Below, piece after piece: positions 27,012-36,598 of a stretch of 64,000 nucleotides of DNA (positions are counted from its first letter, which is position 1; the number at the start of each line of letters is the position of its first letter). The position numbers and the translations under genes were made by a program. The notes below the pieces were generated by a model, which was given only the letters and a program-made list of their open reading frames with translations, did no database searches and was not told where the DNA came from. The stretch is from an uncultured Cytophagales bacterium. Its GTDB lineage: Bacteria; Bacteroidota; Bacteroidia; Cytophagales; Cyclobacteriaceae. The stretch covers positions 62,001 through 126,000 of the forward strand of contig CAJXNP010000013.1 in the NCBI GenBank assembly GCA_913057175.1, given 5' to 3'.

Positions 27012-29643
27012 TTATTTAAAAATTAAGAAAGTGTTTAAAAGAAGAGGTCTGATTGTATTGTTAATCCTTCTATTTCAATCGATGTTGGTTCTTGGACAAT
27101 CAAATATAGAGAAGCGGCAGATTATTATTGACAGTGAAACAAACACGATCGAAAAGCTTTTTGCCAAGATCAAAAATGACCTGGGGATTGAAATCGGCTA
27201 CAGTTCCAACGAGATTGATGTAAGCAGAAAAATCAATATTCCTTCAGGAAATACTGAGCTTGGAAAGATAATGGAAGAAATATTCCCTGAAGACACTTTT
27301 CGGATCTTATGGAAAAATGATAAGGTCCTGATCAAAAAGATCCGCCGGGATTCGGGAAATGCCAATCAAATATTTGGCTATGTAATCGATGCAGAATCAG
27401 GGGAGAAATTACTGGGAGCCACCATTTATGATTCAAATAGCCAGACAGGTGTTTCTACCAACAATTACGGCTATTTTTCATTGGCAACGTTTGGTGAAAA
27501 TGCTGACTTAACCATTCGGTATCTGGGATATCAGAATCAGGAAATAAAAATAGAGCATACAAAGGATACATTAGTAAATATCACTCTCCAGCCTATTGAT
27601 CAATTTCTGGAGGATGTTGTGATTACTGACGATCGGTTAGCGGAAAAAGTGGTCAGTACGGAATCTGGTGTAGTTGAAATTCCCATTGAGCGGATCAAGG
27701 CTTTGCCTGCTCTTGCCGGGGAGATAGATGTCCTGAAGAATATCCAGCAATTGCCTGGAGTCCAAATGGTTGGCGAAGGGACGTCTGCCTATTACGTGAG
27801 GGGAGGGAATTATGACCAAAACCTGATTTTACTGGATGAAGCGCCTGTTTATAATCCTTCACATGCGCTTGGTTTTTTCTCGGTTTTTAATGGAGACGCC
27901 ATTAAAGATCTGACATTTTACAAAAACCATATCCCGGTAAAATATGGCGGAAAATTATCTTCTGTTTTGGATGTCAGAATGAAAGAGGGCAACAAAAAGA
28001 AATATCACGTTTCAGGTGGGTTGGGATTGATATCCAGCAGACTTTCAGTTGAAGGTCCCATTGCAAAAGACCGGGCTTCTTTTTTGGTGACTGGACGGAG
28101 AACTTATGCTGATTTTATATGGCGAACGATTTCTAACGATGAAGCGACAAAAAATACCTCTATCTATTTCTATGATCTCAATGCCAAAATGAATTATAAA
28201 ATTGGTGAAAAAGATCAGCTTTTTGTCTCTGGGTTTTTTGGGAGGGATGTGAATGAAATTGAAGTGCAGCAATACGGTATTATATGGGACAACAAAACAC
28301 TTACCATGCGCTGGAACCATCTTTATTCAAGCAAACTATTTTCCAACGCCTCACTGATTTACAGCAAATACAATTACGATATCGGGTTAAATGATTTTGC
28401 TGATGGTGTGACCTGGGAAAGTTTCATCGAGGATTATACGGCCAAAATGGATTTTGACTGGTTTGCCAATGCCAGCAACCACGTTCGTTTTGGTTTTTCT
28501 TCTACTTTCCACAACATCGCCCCGGGCAAGGTTTCTGAAGCTGGCTATGAGGATTTGAATATGTCGGATGCGGATGCCTTGGAACATGTGCTTTATATAG
28601 AAGATCGAATTAATATTTCGGAAAAACTTAACATTGAGGTTGGGTTGCGAGGAACCGCTTTTCAGAATATCGGAGAATCCACCCTATACCATTACAATGA
28701 TGATTACATAGCAAATGATTCAGTTTATTACCCGAAAGGTGATATTTACAATACATTCTTTGCGCTCGATCCCAGAGTATCTGCCAGTTATGCACTGAAC
28801 CCGCAGTCTTCTCTCAAGTTTTCCTATGATCATACCAGCCAATTCATACATTTATTGCAGAATAATCTGATCCCTTTTTCATCATTTGATCAATGGCTGA
28901 TCAGCAATCCTAATGTGGCACCTCAGTATGCTAATCATTTCAACTTTGGGTATTACCGATATTTGGGTGGCCCGGGTATTGGTTTGTCGGCGGATGTTTT
29001 TTATAAGCAAATGCTCAACCAGATTGACGCAGCGGATCACGCACAGCTATTGCTAAATAAATACCTGGAAGGTGATGTGAGGGAAGGAAAAGGGCATGCA
29101 TACGGTTTTGAAGTTTCGCTGGAGAAGTCAAAAGGCGATGTTCAGGGAATATTAGGATATTCCTTTTTAAGGGCCCAACGAACTATCAGGGATATCAACA
29201 ATGGCAAGATCTACAATGCTCCATTTGATAAGCCTCATACCATCCAGGCAGCTTTGACATGGAATGCCTCACGTAGAATAGATGTTGGAATGAACTGGAT
29301 CTTTTCTTCGGGAGGTCCGATAACATTACCATCGGAGACCTTCTATTACAACGGGAAAAGTGTCCCGGTTTACAACGGGAGGAACCAATATCGCATGCCC
29401 GATTATCACCGATTGGATCTCTCTTTGACATTGAAAAGAAAGAAAACACAAAATGTTAAAAATCATTCGACTTGGGTATTTGCTTTGTACAATACCTATT
29501 TCAGGAAAAATCCATCTGCAGTTTTTTCAAGTCAGAAGTTAGATCTTGATTACATTGATATTATTGATCCGACTGTACAGGAGATCTACAAAACCTGGTT
29601 GTTTAGCATTGTCCCATCTGTTACTTACAATTTTAATTTTTAA
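27004..29643 (+). CDS. TonB-dependent receptor with N-terminal STN domain
   Basis: Signal peptide, STN-like IEKLFAKIKNDLGIEIGYSSNEIDV, carboxypeptidase-like repeat, plug LPGVQMVGEGTSAYYVRGGNYDQNLILLDEAPVYNPSHALGFFSVFN, C-terminal aromatic beta-barrel end. Confidence 0.93.
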   Translation: MNNYLKIKKVFKRRGLIVLLILLFQSMLVLGQSNIEKRQIIIDSETNTIEKLFAKIKNDLGIEIGYSSNEIDVSRKINIPSGNTELGKIMEEIFPEDTFRILWKNDKVLIKKIRRDSGNANQIFGYVIDAESGEKLLGATIYDSNSQTGVSTNNYGYFSLATFGENADLTIRYLGYQNQEIKIEHTKDTLVNITLQPIDQFLEDVVITDDRLAEKVVSTESGVVEIPIERIKALPALAGEIDVLKNIQQLPGVQMVGEGTSAYYVRGGNYDQNLILLDEAPVYNPSHALGFFSVFNGDAIKDLTFYKNHIPVKYGGKLSSVLDVRMKEGNKKKYHVSGGLGLISSRLSVEGPIAKDRASFLVTGRRTYADFIWRTISNDEATKNTSIYFYDLNAKMNYKIGEKDQLFVSGFFGRDVNEIEVQQYGIIWDNKTLTMRWNHLYSSKLFSNASLIYSKYNYDIGLNDFADGVTWESFIEDYTAKMDFDWFANASNHVRFGFSSTFHNIAPGKVSEAGYEDLNMSDADALEHVLYIEDRINISEKLNIEVGLRGTAFQNIGESTLYHYNDDYIANDSVYYPKGDIYNTFFALDPRVSASYALNPQSSLKFSYDHTSQFIHLLQNNLIPFSSFDQWLISNPNVAPQYANHFNFGYYRYLGGPGIGLSADVFYKQMLNQIDAADHAQLLLNKYLEGDVREGKGHAYGFEVSLEKSKGDVQGILGYSFLRAQRTIRDINNGKIYNAPFDKPHTIQAALTWNASRRIDVGMNWIFSSGGPITLPSETFYYNGKSVPVYNGRNQYRMPDYHRLDLSLTLKRKKTQNVKNHSTWVFALYNTYFRKNPSAVFSSQKLDLDYIDIIDPTVQEIYKTWLFSIVPSVTYNFNF

Positions 29644-29646
29644 GAA

Positions 29647-30522
29647 ATGAAGAGTATTTGGAAGTTTTTAATGGTAGCATTTTTATGTGTCTCCTGTCTG
29701 GAGGAAATGCCCTATGACCTAAATGAGGTACCAACCAATCGATTAGTAGTTGATGGTGGATTGACCACAGAAAATAAGGTTCATCAGATTATATTGAGCT
29801 TGACAGGAAAGGTTGAGGGTGATAATCCATTTCGACCCGCATCGGGAGCCAATATTCAGGTCTTTGATGGTGAATGGACTTTTGATTTTGTTGAATCAGA
29901 AAATAAAAAAGGCTATTATCAGTCTGATAGCATTTCAGTAGATATTGAAAAGACCTATTCCCTGACAATTGAATACAATGGCCAGGTTTACGAGGCTTCA
30001 GCCAATGGTGTGCCATCACATTCTTTTGAACCGATAGAATATTTTCCTTTTGAAGGTGGCCCCACAATTGGTGAATTCCCACAGGGATTTTATGAAATTG
30101 CTTTGCCAGGAAATTTTGGTGCTGGCGAGGCATATCTTTATTTCCTCGAATACTACACCCCTGAGGGATGGAAAGACGATTTTCCCTATCCGATACCTCC
30201 ACTATATGACGATAATGACAGTTTTGGACCCAGTGATACCACCTATCTGATCCATCCGGGGCTGGAACCGGCAGCATTGTTTGAATATGGAGAAACCTAT
30301 ATTGGAGGCCTTCCACTGGGAACCCAGCTTACTGAGAAGAGATATTATCTAACTGAGGATTACTATTTTTATCTGAGGGCTATTTTAATGGAAACAGACT
30401 GGCGAGGGGCTAACATTATGCAAACTGTGCCAGCCAATGTACCCAGCAATATCAGCAATGGAGCGCTTGGATATTTTTATGTGTTGGATTACTACGAAGT
30501 TGTTTCATATATGTCTGAATGA
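29647..30522 (+). CDS. DUF4249-like lipoprotein, putative TonB-receptor partner
   Basis: MKSIWKFLMVAFLCVSCLEEMPYDLNEVPTNRLVVDGGLTTENKVHQIILSLTG; starts 3 nt after the receptor stop. Confidence 0.75.
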   Translation: MKSIWKFLMVAFLCVSCLEEMPYDLNEVPTNRLVVDGGLTTENKVHQIILSLTGKVEGDNPFRPASGANIQVFDGEWTFDFVESENKKGYYQSDSISVDIEKTYSLTIEYNGQVYEASANGVPSHSFEPIEYFPFEGGPTIGEFPQGFYEIALPGNFGAGEAYLYFLEYYTPEGWKDDFPYPIPPLYDDNDSFGPSDTTYLIHPGLEPAALFEYGETYIGGLPLGTQLTEKRYYLTEDYYFYLRAILMETDWRGANIMQTVPANVPSNISNGALGYFYVLDYYEVVSYMSE

Positions 30523-30537
30523 TCCCAATTCATAAAA

Positions 30538-30610
30538 TTTGCACAGAGGCAAAATCTAATTATATTTGTAACCTAAAGGTTACATTATATAACACATAAG
30601 TTACAAATAT
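30538..30610 (+). promoter_or_regulatory. Promoter/operator for the membrane protein plus XRE regulator pair
   Basis: TTTG (30538) and TATATTTG (30561-30568) resemble Bacteroidota -33/-7; GTAACC-TAAA-GGTTAC palindrome (30568-30583); perfect 11 bp inverted repeat ATATTTGTAAC (30562-30572) / GTTACAAATAT (30600-30610). Confidence 0.6.
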
Positions 30611-31055
30611 GAAAAACTTAACCCAACAAATCGAAGACCTCGAATCCAAAAGAATAAAATGGCTGTCCATAAATTTAGCGGGATTCTGCATATGGGATTC
30701 ATTGAGAATTACTACGAATCATTTACTCGACATAAGTGATGCTCCGCTTTTAACTGGAATTATGCTGTTAGGTTGGCTGATCTGGATCATTGGATTGGTG
30801 CAGATCATCCGGTTGAGTTCAAAGGTCAGGAAGACCAGGTTGGCCCTGGAGATTATGAATGATGAATTATTCAAAATCAACTTGTTGAAAGCTTTCAGAA
30901 CTGCTTTAGTAACTGTTATTGTAGCTCAGCTTGCGATAATTTTAATCACAACTTTTATAACTCATTTGTCGGGTATTTTTGTAGCTGAAATATCTGTTTT
31001 TATTTCTGTCACGACAGTAATTGGAGCTTTTCTTTACTTCAACAGAGATAGGTAA
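30609..31055 (+). CDS. Membrane protein of unknown function
   Basis: 148 aa with about four hydrophobic segments; stop codon overlaps the start of the downstream XRE regulator. Confidence 0.7.
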   Translation: MKNLTQQIEDLESKRIKWLSINLAGFCIWDSLRITTNHLLDISDAPLLTGIMLLGWLIWIIGLVQIIRLSSKVRKTRLALEIMNDELFKINLLKAFRTALVTVIVAQLAIILITTFITHLSGIFVAEISVFISVTTVIGAFLYFNRDR

Positions 31056-31270
31056 TGGCCCAACATGAACTGATTAATACGATCAAGGTTGAACGGGCAA
31101 AACGCAATATGACTCAGGCAGAGCTGGCTATTAAAGTTGGGGTTTCCCGTAAAACCATTAACACCATCGAAACCGGAAAATTCACCCCTTCGACAATTAC
31201 GGCTATCAGAATTGCCCGTGCATTTGAACTAACTGTTGAGGACATTTTTTCGATCGTGCCTGATAAATAA
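31055..31270 (+). CDS. XRE family HTH regulator (YdnC-like)
   Basis: 71 aa; RAKRNMTQAELAIKVGVSRKTINTIETGKFTPSTITAIRIARAFELTVEDIFSI. Confidence 0.92.
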   Translation: MAQHELINTIKVERAKRNMTQAELAIKVGVSRKTINTIETGKFTPSTITAIRIARAFELTVEDIFSIVPDK

Positions 31271-31408
31271 TTGATACCTGGGTTATTTCAGGCTTTATGA
31301 AACCATTTTATTGCAACAAATATCATTTTTAAGATTGAAAATGATATTATTTGAATCCAAATAAATACCTTTATCAACTCTTTAAATACGCACCATAATT
31401 TAAGCACT

Positions 31409-32029
31409 ATGAAAAAATTATCCGTACTAATAATTTTATTTTCAGTTATAACTACTGCTAAAGCCCAGGATGTCACTTTATTAACATTTGAAAGCTATAC
31501 CTTTGCTGACAAGGTTGAATTTCCGTATGGTTATGGAAAAATCTATGATGGCTTTCAGTGGGGTGTAGGATTGGAAATCGGGCTTTCTGAATACAATGCC
31601 ATCGAAATTATTTATCAGAATTTGGTAGCAGATGTTTATGTTGAGGATTATTATTTTAGTGTGATAAATCCCGATACCTATTATGGAGAAGCTACATTTA
31701 ATTACATTCTTGTGGGTGGAACCCGATACCTCCCGGTCAATGACGTTCTATCAGGATTTGGCTCGTTAGATATTGGTATGACAATCGCATCTCCAAATGG
31801 AGATCAGTTTGATAGCGTAACAAAATTTACCTGGGCAGGTAGACTCGGTTTACGTGTGAAAGGAAGTGGTAGGCTTAGCTTCAGGGTGCATGCACAAATT
31901 ACCAATCCCGTTCAGGCATTTGGAGGAGGATTGTACTTTGGAACAGGTGGTGCAGGAGCGGGGGTATCAACTTATTCCACTATTTGGCAATTTAACCTGG
32001 GCGGTAGCGTAAATCTTCAATTGAGATAA
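31409..32029 (+). CDS. Secreted/outer-membrane beta-barrel-like hypothetical protein
   Basis: Signal peptide MKKLSVLIILFSVITTAKAQ, then Gly/aromatic alternating strands; ends in FNLGGSVNLQLR. Confidence 0.65.
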   Translation: MKKLSVLIILFSVITTAKAQDVTLLTFESYTFADKVEFPYGYGKIYDGFQWGVGLEIGLSEYNAIEIIYQNLVADVYVEDYYFSVINPDTYYGEATFNYILVGGTRYLPVNDVLSGFGSLDIGMTIASPNGDQFDSVTKFTWAGRLGLRVKGSGRLSFRVHAQITNPVQAFGGGLYFGTGGAGAGVSTYSTIWQFNLGGSVNLQLR

Positions 32030-32083
32030 AACTTTTCAAATTTCGGTACAAACCAAAGAATTTGGCTAAAGAAAATTGAGGAA

Positions 32084-32112
32084 GGGAAGCGATGCAAACG
32101 CTTCCCTTTTTT
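32084..32112 (+). terminator. Rho-independent terminator
   Basis: GGGAAGCG-ATGCAAA-CGCTTCCC-TTTTTT. Confidence 0.88.
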
Positions 32113-32163
32113 CACTTATAACTACTTATTTATCCTAAACGATTATGAATAAGGAATTTGGGT

Positions 32164-32988
32164 TTAATGTTCAAGGAAATTGATCAAATGCCCTCGATAG
32201 TGATAGTAATCAGGATGTTCGATCACTTCTCTTCTCGTTCGTGGTCTTTCAAGTGGAATTTCTAAAATATCTCCAACAACCGCTCTCGGACCGGAGGTCA
32301 TCATGATCACCCGATCGGCAAGGAATATGGATTCATCCACATCGTGGGTAATCGCGATGGCAGTGATATTTTCTTTATTCCAGACTTCCAGCAAGACATC
32401 CTGAAGTTCAGCTCTTGTCAAAGAGTCCAGCATTCCAAAGGGCTCATCCAGCAAAAGGATTTTTGGTTTTAAAGCAAATGCCCGTGCAATTCCAACCCGT
32501 TGCTGCATTCCCTGACTTAGTTCGGATGCTTTTTTATTGAAGGCATCGCCTAATCCAACCTTATCAAGGTAATATTTGCAAATGTCCAGCCGGTCATTTT
32601 TAGATCCATGTGGAAATACCTGTTCCACTCCAAGTAATACATTTTCCAAAGCGGTCATCCATGGAAAGAGACTGGGCGACTGAAAAACAACTCCACGATC
32701 CGGACCTGGTTTGGTAATGGGTTTGCCATCCAGCAAAATTTCGCCTTCTGAGATATCATTCAACCCTGCAATCATGGTGAGTAGGGTGGATTTGCCGCAT
32801 CCGGAATGTCCGATGATAGAAATAAATTCTTCCTTCATCACCTGAAGATTCAGTTTTTCCAATACCACATATTCTCCCTTTGGGGTTGTGTAAATTTTTG
32901 TCAGATCTTTGATGTCCAGCATTACTTTTTTATCGGAAATTTCTTTCTCAGTAGCAATCGGAGCTTCTTTTATGGCTATTTCACTCAT
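32164..32988 (-). CDS. Nitrate/nitrite-type ABC transporter ATP-binding protein (NrtD-like)
   Basis: Walker A GHSGCGKSTLL, signature LSQGMQQRVGIARAFA, Walker B ILLLDEPFG, VDESIFLADRVIMMTSGPRA. Confidence 0.85.
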   Translation of the reverse strand: MSEIAIKEAPIATEKEISDKKVMLDIKDLTKIYTTPKGEYVVLEKLNLQVMKEEFISIIGHSGCGKSTLLTMIAGLNDISEGEILLDGKPITKPGPDRGVVFQSPSLFPWMTALENVLLGVEQVFPHGSKNDRLDICKYYLDKVGLGDAFNKKASELSQGMQQRVGIARAFALKPKILLLDEPFGMLDSLTRAELQDVLLEVWNKENITAIAITHDVDESIFLADRVIMMTSGPRAVVGDILEIPLERPRTRREVIEHPDYYHYRGHLINFLEH

Positions 32989-32999
32989 TTGTATTCAGT

Positions 33000-33881
33000 T
33001 TAGAAGTATTTTAATTTATCCTCTTCTTTTCTCTTTCTGAAGGTCTTGCCCGGCATAATGGGTTTTAGCTCAGGCAGCCGGTAATTGGTCGTCTTTTTCG
33101 TCTTGACCTCGGCGCCCATATCCATCAGATATTCTATGATGTCATTTCTCGTTTTCTTGTATTCTTCATTGTCATTGAGTTCGGTTTTATCCCTTGGCCT
33201 CTCAATATCAATCCTGAATTCAGGACCCAAAGTAGCATTTGGACCGGTTGTAAGTGGAATGATCCGGTCAGCCATTAAGATCCCTTCATCAACATCATTG
33301 GTGATTAACAAAGCCGTTCGTTTGTCCTTCGTCCAGATATTGATGATTTCTTGCTGTAAAGTTCCACGTGTCAAAGCATCCAAAGCGCTCAATGGTTCAT
33401 CCATCAAAAGCATCTCGGGATTCATGGCAAGCGCTCTCGCTACCGAAACCCGCTGGCGCATTCCTCCTGATAACTCTGCGGGTCTTTTGTTAAGTGCAGG
33501 GGTCAGGTTCACCATTTCAATGTATTTCCTGGTGTGGATGTCTTTTGTTTCTTTCGTCCAGTCGGGATACCTTTCATTTACAGCCAGGGCAACATTTTCA
33601 TAAACTGTAAACCATGGAAGCAATGAGTAATTTTGAAAGACCACACCTCGTTCGTGACTGGTTCCAGTGACGGGATTCCCACGAAATAGAATTTCTCCTT
33701 CGTCGGGTGATAAGAGGCCCGAAATCATTTTTATCAGGGTTGTCTTTCCACTTCCCGTGAATCCGACAATTGCCAGAAATTCACCTTCTTCCATCGAAAG
33801 ATTGATGTTTTTCAATACTTCGGTACGGTATTTTCCTTCACCAAATCCTTTCGATACATTATGTAATTCAAGTAGTGCCAT
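33000..33881 (-). CDS. Nitrate/nitrite-type ABC transporter ATP-binding protein (NrtC-like ATPase only)
   Basis: Walker [12 protein letters not shown], signature [16 protein letters not shown], Walker [34 protein letters not shown]; no fused substrate-binding domain. Confidence 0.82.
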   Translation of the reverse strand: MALLELHNVSKGFGEGKYRTEVLKNINLSMEEGEFLAIVGFTGSGKTTLIKMISGLLSPDEGEILFRGNPVTGTSHERGVVFQNYSLLPWFTVYENVALAVNERYPDWTKETKDIHTRKYIEMVNLTPALNKRPAELSGGMRQRVSVARALAMNPEMLLMDEPLSALDALTRGTLQQEIINIWTKDKRTALLITNDVDEGILMADRIIPLTTGPNATLGPEFRIDIERPRDKTELNDNEEYKKTRNDIIEYLMDMGAEVKTKKTTNYRLPELKPIMPGKTFRKRKEEDKLKYF

Positions 33882-34009
33882 TTCTTTTCAGTTATAAGTG
33901 TTTGTTTAAGCAGGGTGCAGAGCGCAAAGAGCACAGGGTCAAGGTGAAAGCTCAAAGCTGAAAGGAAAAAGTTGCGGGTTGCTGGTTGCGAGTTGGCGCT
34001 TCAATCCGC

Positions 34010-34079
34010 CCAATCTCCCCAATGCCCGATTCCCAATGCCTAATTCCCAATGCCCAATGCCCAATGCCCAATCTCCAAT
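34010..34079. repeat. Degenerate 7-mer tandem repeat (GCCCAAT / TTGGGCA)
   Basis: CCCAATCTCCCCAATGCCCGATTCCCAATGCCTAATTCCCAATGCCCAATGCCCAATGCCCAATCTCCAATT directly after the nrtB stop. Confidence 0.85.
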
Positions 34080-35099
34080 TTACGCTATCGTCTTTTTATC
34101 AAAACTCACCAGCTTCTGCAACTCAACCATGATCCTGTCGAGAATGAAACCAATAATTCCTACCGTAAAAACGGCCACCATAATTCTCGCGAGAGACTGG
34201 CTGCTGCCGTTCTGGAATTCGTCCCAGACAAATTTACCCAGTCCTGGGTTTTGAGCCAGCATCTCAGCGGCAATCAATACCATCCACCCAACACCAAGAG
34301 AAATTCTCAACCCAGTGAAAATGAGGGGTAGAGTAGCGGGAAGAACAATTTTGAAGGTTTTCTTCGTTGGTGATAGTTGCAGCACTTTAGCTACGTTGAT
34401 GTAGTCTTCATTCACTGATGAAACACCTAATGCTGTGTTGATTAGCGTTGCCCATAATGAGCACAATGAAACCGTGATAGCTGATATGATAAAGGACTTT
34501 TCCAGCCAGCCGTCATTCGTGACATAAACAGCGCTGACAATCATCGTAACAATGGGAAGCCAGGCAAGAGGTGAAACAGGCTTGAATACCTGGATCATCG
34601 GATTCAGTGCCTGCATAATTTTTTTGCTTAACCCACAGATAATTCCGATGGGCAATGCGATCAGCGAGGCGATTAAAAATCCCATAAAGACTGTTTTGAG
34701 GCTGGTGAAAATTTGATCGATGTAGGTAGGTTTGCCTGTATAATCCACCACCCGGATATTTGCATTTGGGTTTTTAGCCAATTTGGCTGCATTCCGGGCA
34801 TCCTGCCTGGCATAAAATTCATCTGCTTTGATCCTCTCATCGACATGTTCTGCCCAAAGTGCTTTAGTTTGTTCCCATACCATTGCAGGGCCTGGTACTT
34901 GCCCCAGGCTAGTGTCGATTTGCTTAGCGCCAAAATGCCATATTAATAAGAAAGTGACAATGGCAATAAGTGGTATTCCAACTGTTCCCCAAATTTCTTT
35001 TAGTTGTTCTAAAACTTCTTCTCCTGAGAATAGCTTGACGAATGGGATGCCCCATTTCATCCCGGTTACACTACATAATTTTAATGCGATAGCTTTCAT
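34080..35099 (-). CDS. Nitrate/nitrite ABC transporter permease (NrtB-like)
   Basis: 339 aa; PVSPLAWLPIVTMIVSAVY, INTALGVSSVNEDYINVAKVLQLSPTKKTFKIVLPATLPLIFTGLRISLGVGWMVLIAAEML. Confidence 0.9.
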   Translation of the reverse strand: MKAIALKLCSVTGMKWGIPFVKLFSGEEVLEQLKEIWGTVGIPLIAIVTFLLIWHFGAKQIDTSLGQVPGPAMVWEQTKALWAEHVDERIKADEFYARQDARNAAKLAKNPNANIRVVDYTGKPTYIDQIFTSLKTVFMGFLIASLIALPIGIICGLSKKIMQALNPMIQVFKPVSPLAWLPIVTMIVSAVYVTNDGWLEKSFIISAITVSLCSLWATLINTALGVSSVNEDYINVAKVLQLSPTKKTFKIVLPATLPLIFTGLRISLGVGWMVLIAAEMLAQNPGLGKFVWDEFQNGSSQSLARIMVAVFTVGIIGFILDRIMVELQKLVSFDKKTIA

Positions 35100-35186
35100 G
35101 AGTTCTGATGATTTATTTTATCCAAATTTTTTTCCAATGAGTGAGAGAAAAGACGGGGAAGGAATCCCCGTCATATGTCCAACTTA

Positions 35187-36578
35187 TTACTGAGCAGGAT
35201 CCTTAATCCCTACTTCAAACTTGTTTAAATAACCAAGCGGATCCTTTGCGTCATAAACAATTCCATCGATAAAATCCCCTGTGGCCGGTTTGTAACCATC
35301 TGTTTCAGGTATTTCGTCTTCCGTCAGATAGCCTTCTTCCAATAGTTGATTAGCGGCTTCCAGCCATACTTCCGGCAAGTAGATTTTCTTAGCCGTTTCG
35401 GCATACCATTCGGCTGGTTTTGGTTCAGTAATCTGCCCCCATCTTCTCATTTGAGTAAGAAACCAGATACAATCACTGTAATATGGATAGGTGGCGTTAT
35501 ACCGGAAGAATACATTGAAATCAGGCATAGCTCTTTTGTCGCCTTTTTCAAATTCAAATGTGCCGGTCATTGAGTTGGCGATTACTTCGAAATCAGCGCC
35601 AACATATTCCGGTCGTGAAAGGATCTCAACAGCTTCTTTTCTATTGGCTCCGTTGTTTTCATCCAGCCATTTTCCAGCCCTGATCAAAGCTTTTGTAATG
35701 GCTACCATTGTCCTGGGATATTTGTCCGCCCATTCTTTGCTGACTCCGAATACTTTTTCAGGATTGTTTTTCCAGATATCATAATTAGTTGTAACCGGCA
35801 CACCTATGCCTTTGAATACAGCCTGTTGATTCCATGGTTCACCGACGCAATATCCTAATATTGTTCCTGCTTCAAGTGTTGCGGGCATTTGTGGGGGAGG
35901 GGTAACCGAAAGCAGAACATCAGCATCAGTCGTACCGGTAATATCACTTTCAGTATAAAAGCCTGGAGAAATGCCTGCTGCTGCCAGCCAGTAGCGGATC
36001 TCGTAGTTGTGGGTGGAAACCGGGAAAACCATACCCATGTTAAAGGGTTTGCCGGTAGTTTTATAATTTTCAATAACAGGTTTCAGTGCATCTGCTTTAA
36101 TGGGATGGATGGGTTTGCCACCTTCCATTGGCACATTTTTCTTCATTTCAGACCAGATCTCATTCGACACGGTAATGCCATTGCCATTGAGGTCCATGCT
36201 GAATGGTGTGACAATGTCAGCCTGGGTTCCGAATCCGATGGTTGCACCGATCGGTTGACCGGAAAGCATGTGTGCCCCATCTAATTCTCCTGAGATCACC
36301 CTGTCCAACAAGACTTTCCAGTTTGCCTGCGCTTCCAGTTTTACATACAATCCTTCGTCTTCGAAGAATCCCTTTTCTTTGGCAATGGCTAAAGGAGCCA
36401 TATCTGTCAGCTTGATAAAACCGAATGTGAGTTCAATTTTTTCCGGTTCGTCTTCCGGGACAACAATTTCAGATGAATCCATTGTGCTCTGGGAGTTTGA
36501 TTTAGTTCCGCAGGATTGGATGGTCAATCCCGCAAGCAGAATGGAAAGTGTTAGTATGATTGTGAATTTCTTTTTCAT
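35187..36578 (-). CDS. CmpA/NrtA-type ABC transporter substrate-binding lipoprotein
   Basis: Lipobox [79 protein letters not shown]. Confidence 0.9.
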   Translation of the reverse strand: MKKKFTIILTLSILLAGLTIQSCGTKSNSQSTMDSSEIVVPEDEPEKIELTFGFIKLTDMAPLAIAKEKGFFEDEGLYVKLEAQANWKVLLDRVISGELDGAHMLSGQPIGATIGFGTQADIVTPFSMDLNGNGITVSNEIWSEMKKNVPMEGGKPIHPIKADALKPVIENYKTTGKPFNMGMVFPVSTHNYEIRYWLAAAGISPGFYTESDITGTTDADVLLSVTPPPQMPATLEAGTILGYCVGEPWNQQAVFKGIGVPVTTNYDIWKNNPEKVFGVSKEWADKYPRTMVAITKALIRAGKWLDENNGANRKEAVEILSRPEYVGADFEVIANSMTGTFEFEKGDKRAMPDFNVFFRYNATYPYYSDCIWFLTQMRRWGQITEPKPAEWYAETAKKIYLPEVWLEAANQLLEEGYLTEDEIPETDGYKPATGDFIDGIVYDAKDPLGYLNKFEVGIKDPAQ

Positions 36579-36598
36579 AGTAGTATTTGTTTGAATAT

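Noticed and set aside
29789-30316. 175 aa minus-strand ORF opposite the DUF4249-like gene
   Set aside because: His/Gln-rich shadow ORF without start context or family; sense gene is better supported.
34010-34079. Possible CRISPR-like array in the CCCAAT repeats
   Set aside because: Units are about 7 bp, degenerate and contiguous without spacers; no cas genes nearby. Treated as a low-complexity tandem repeat.
33979-34331. ORFs 33979-34254 (+) and 34050-34331 (+) with MPNAQCPIS-type peptides
   Set aside because: They translate the 7-mer repeat and then run antisense through nrtB; no independent coding support.
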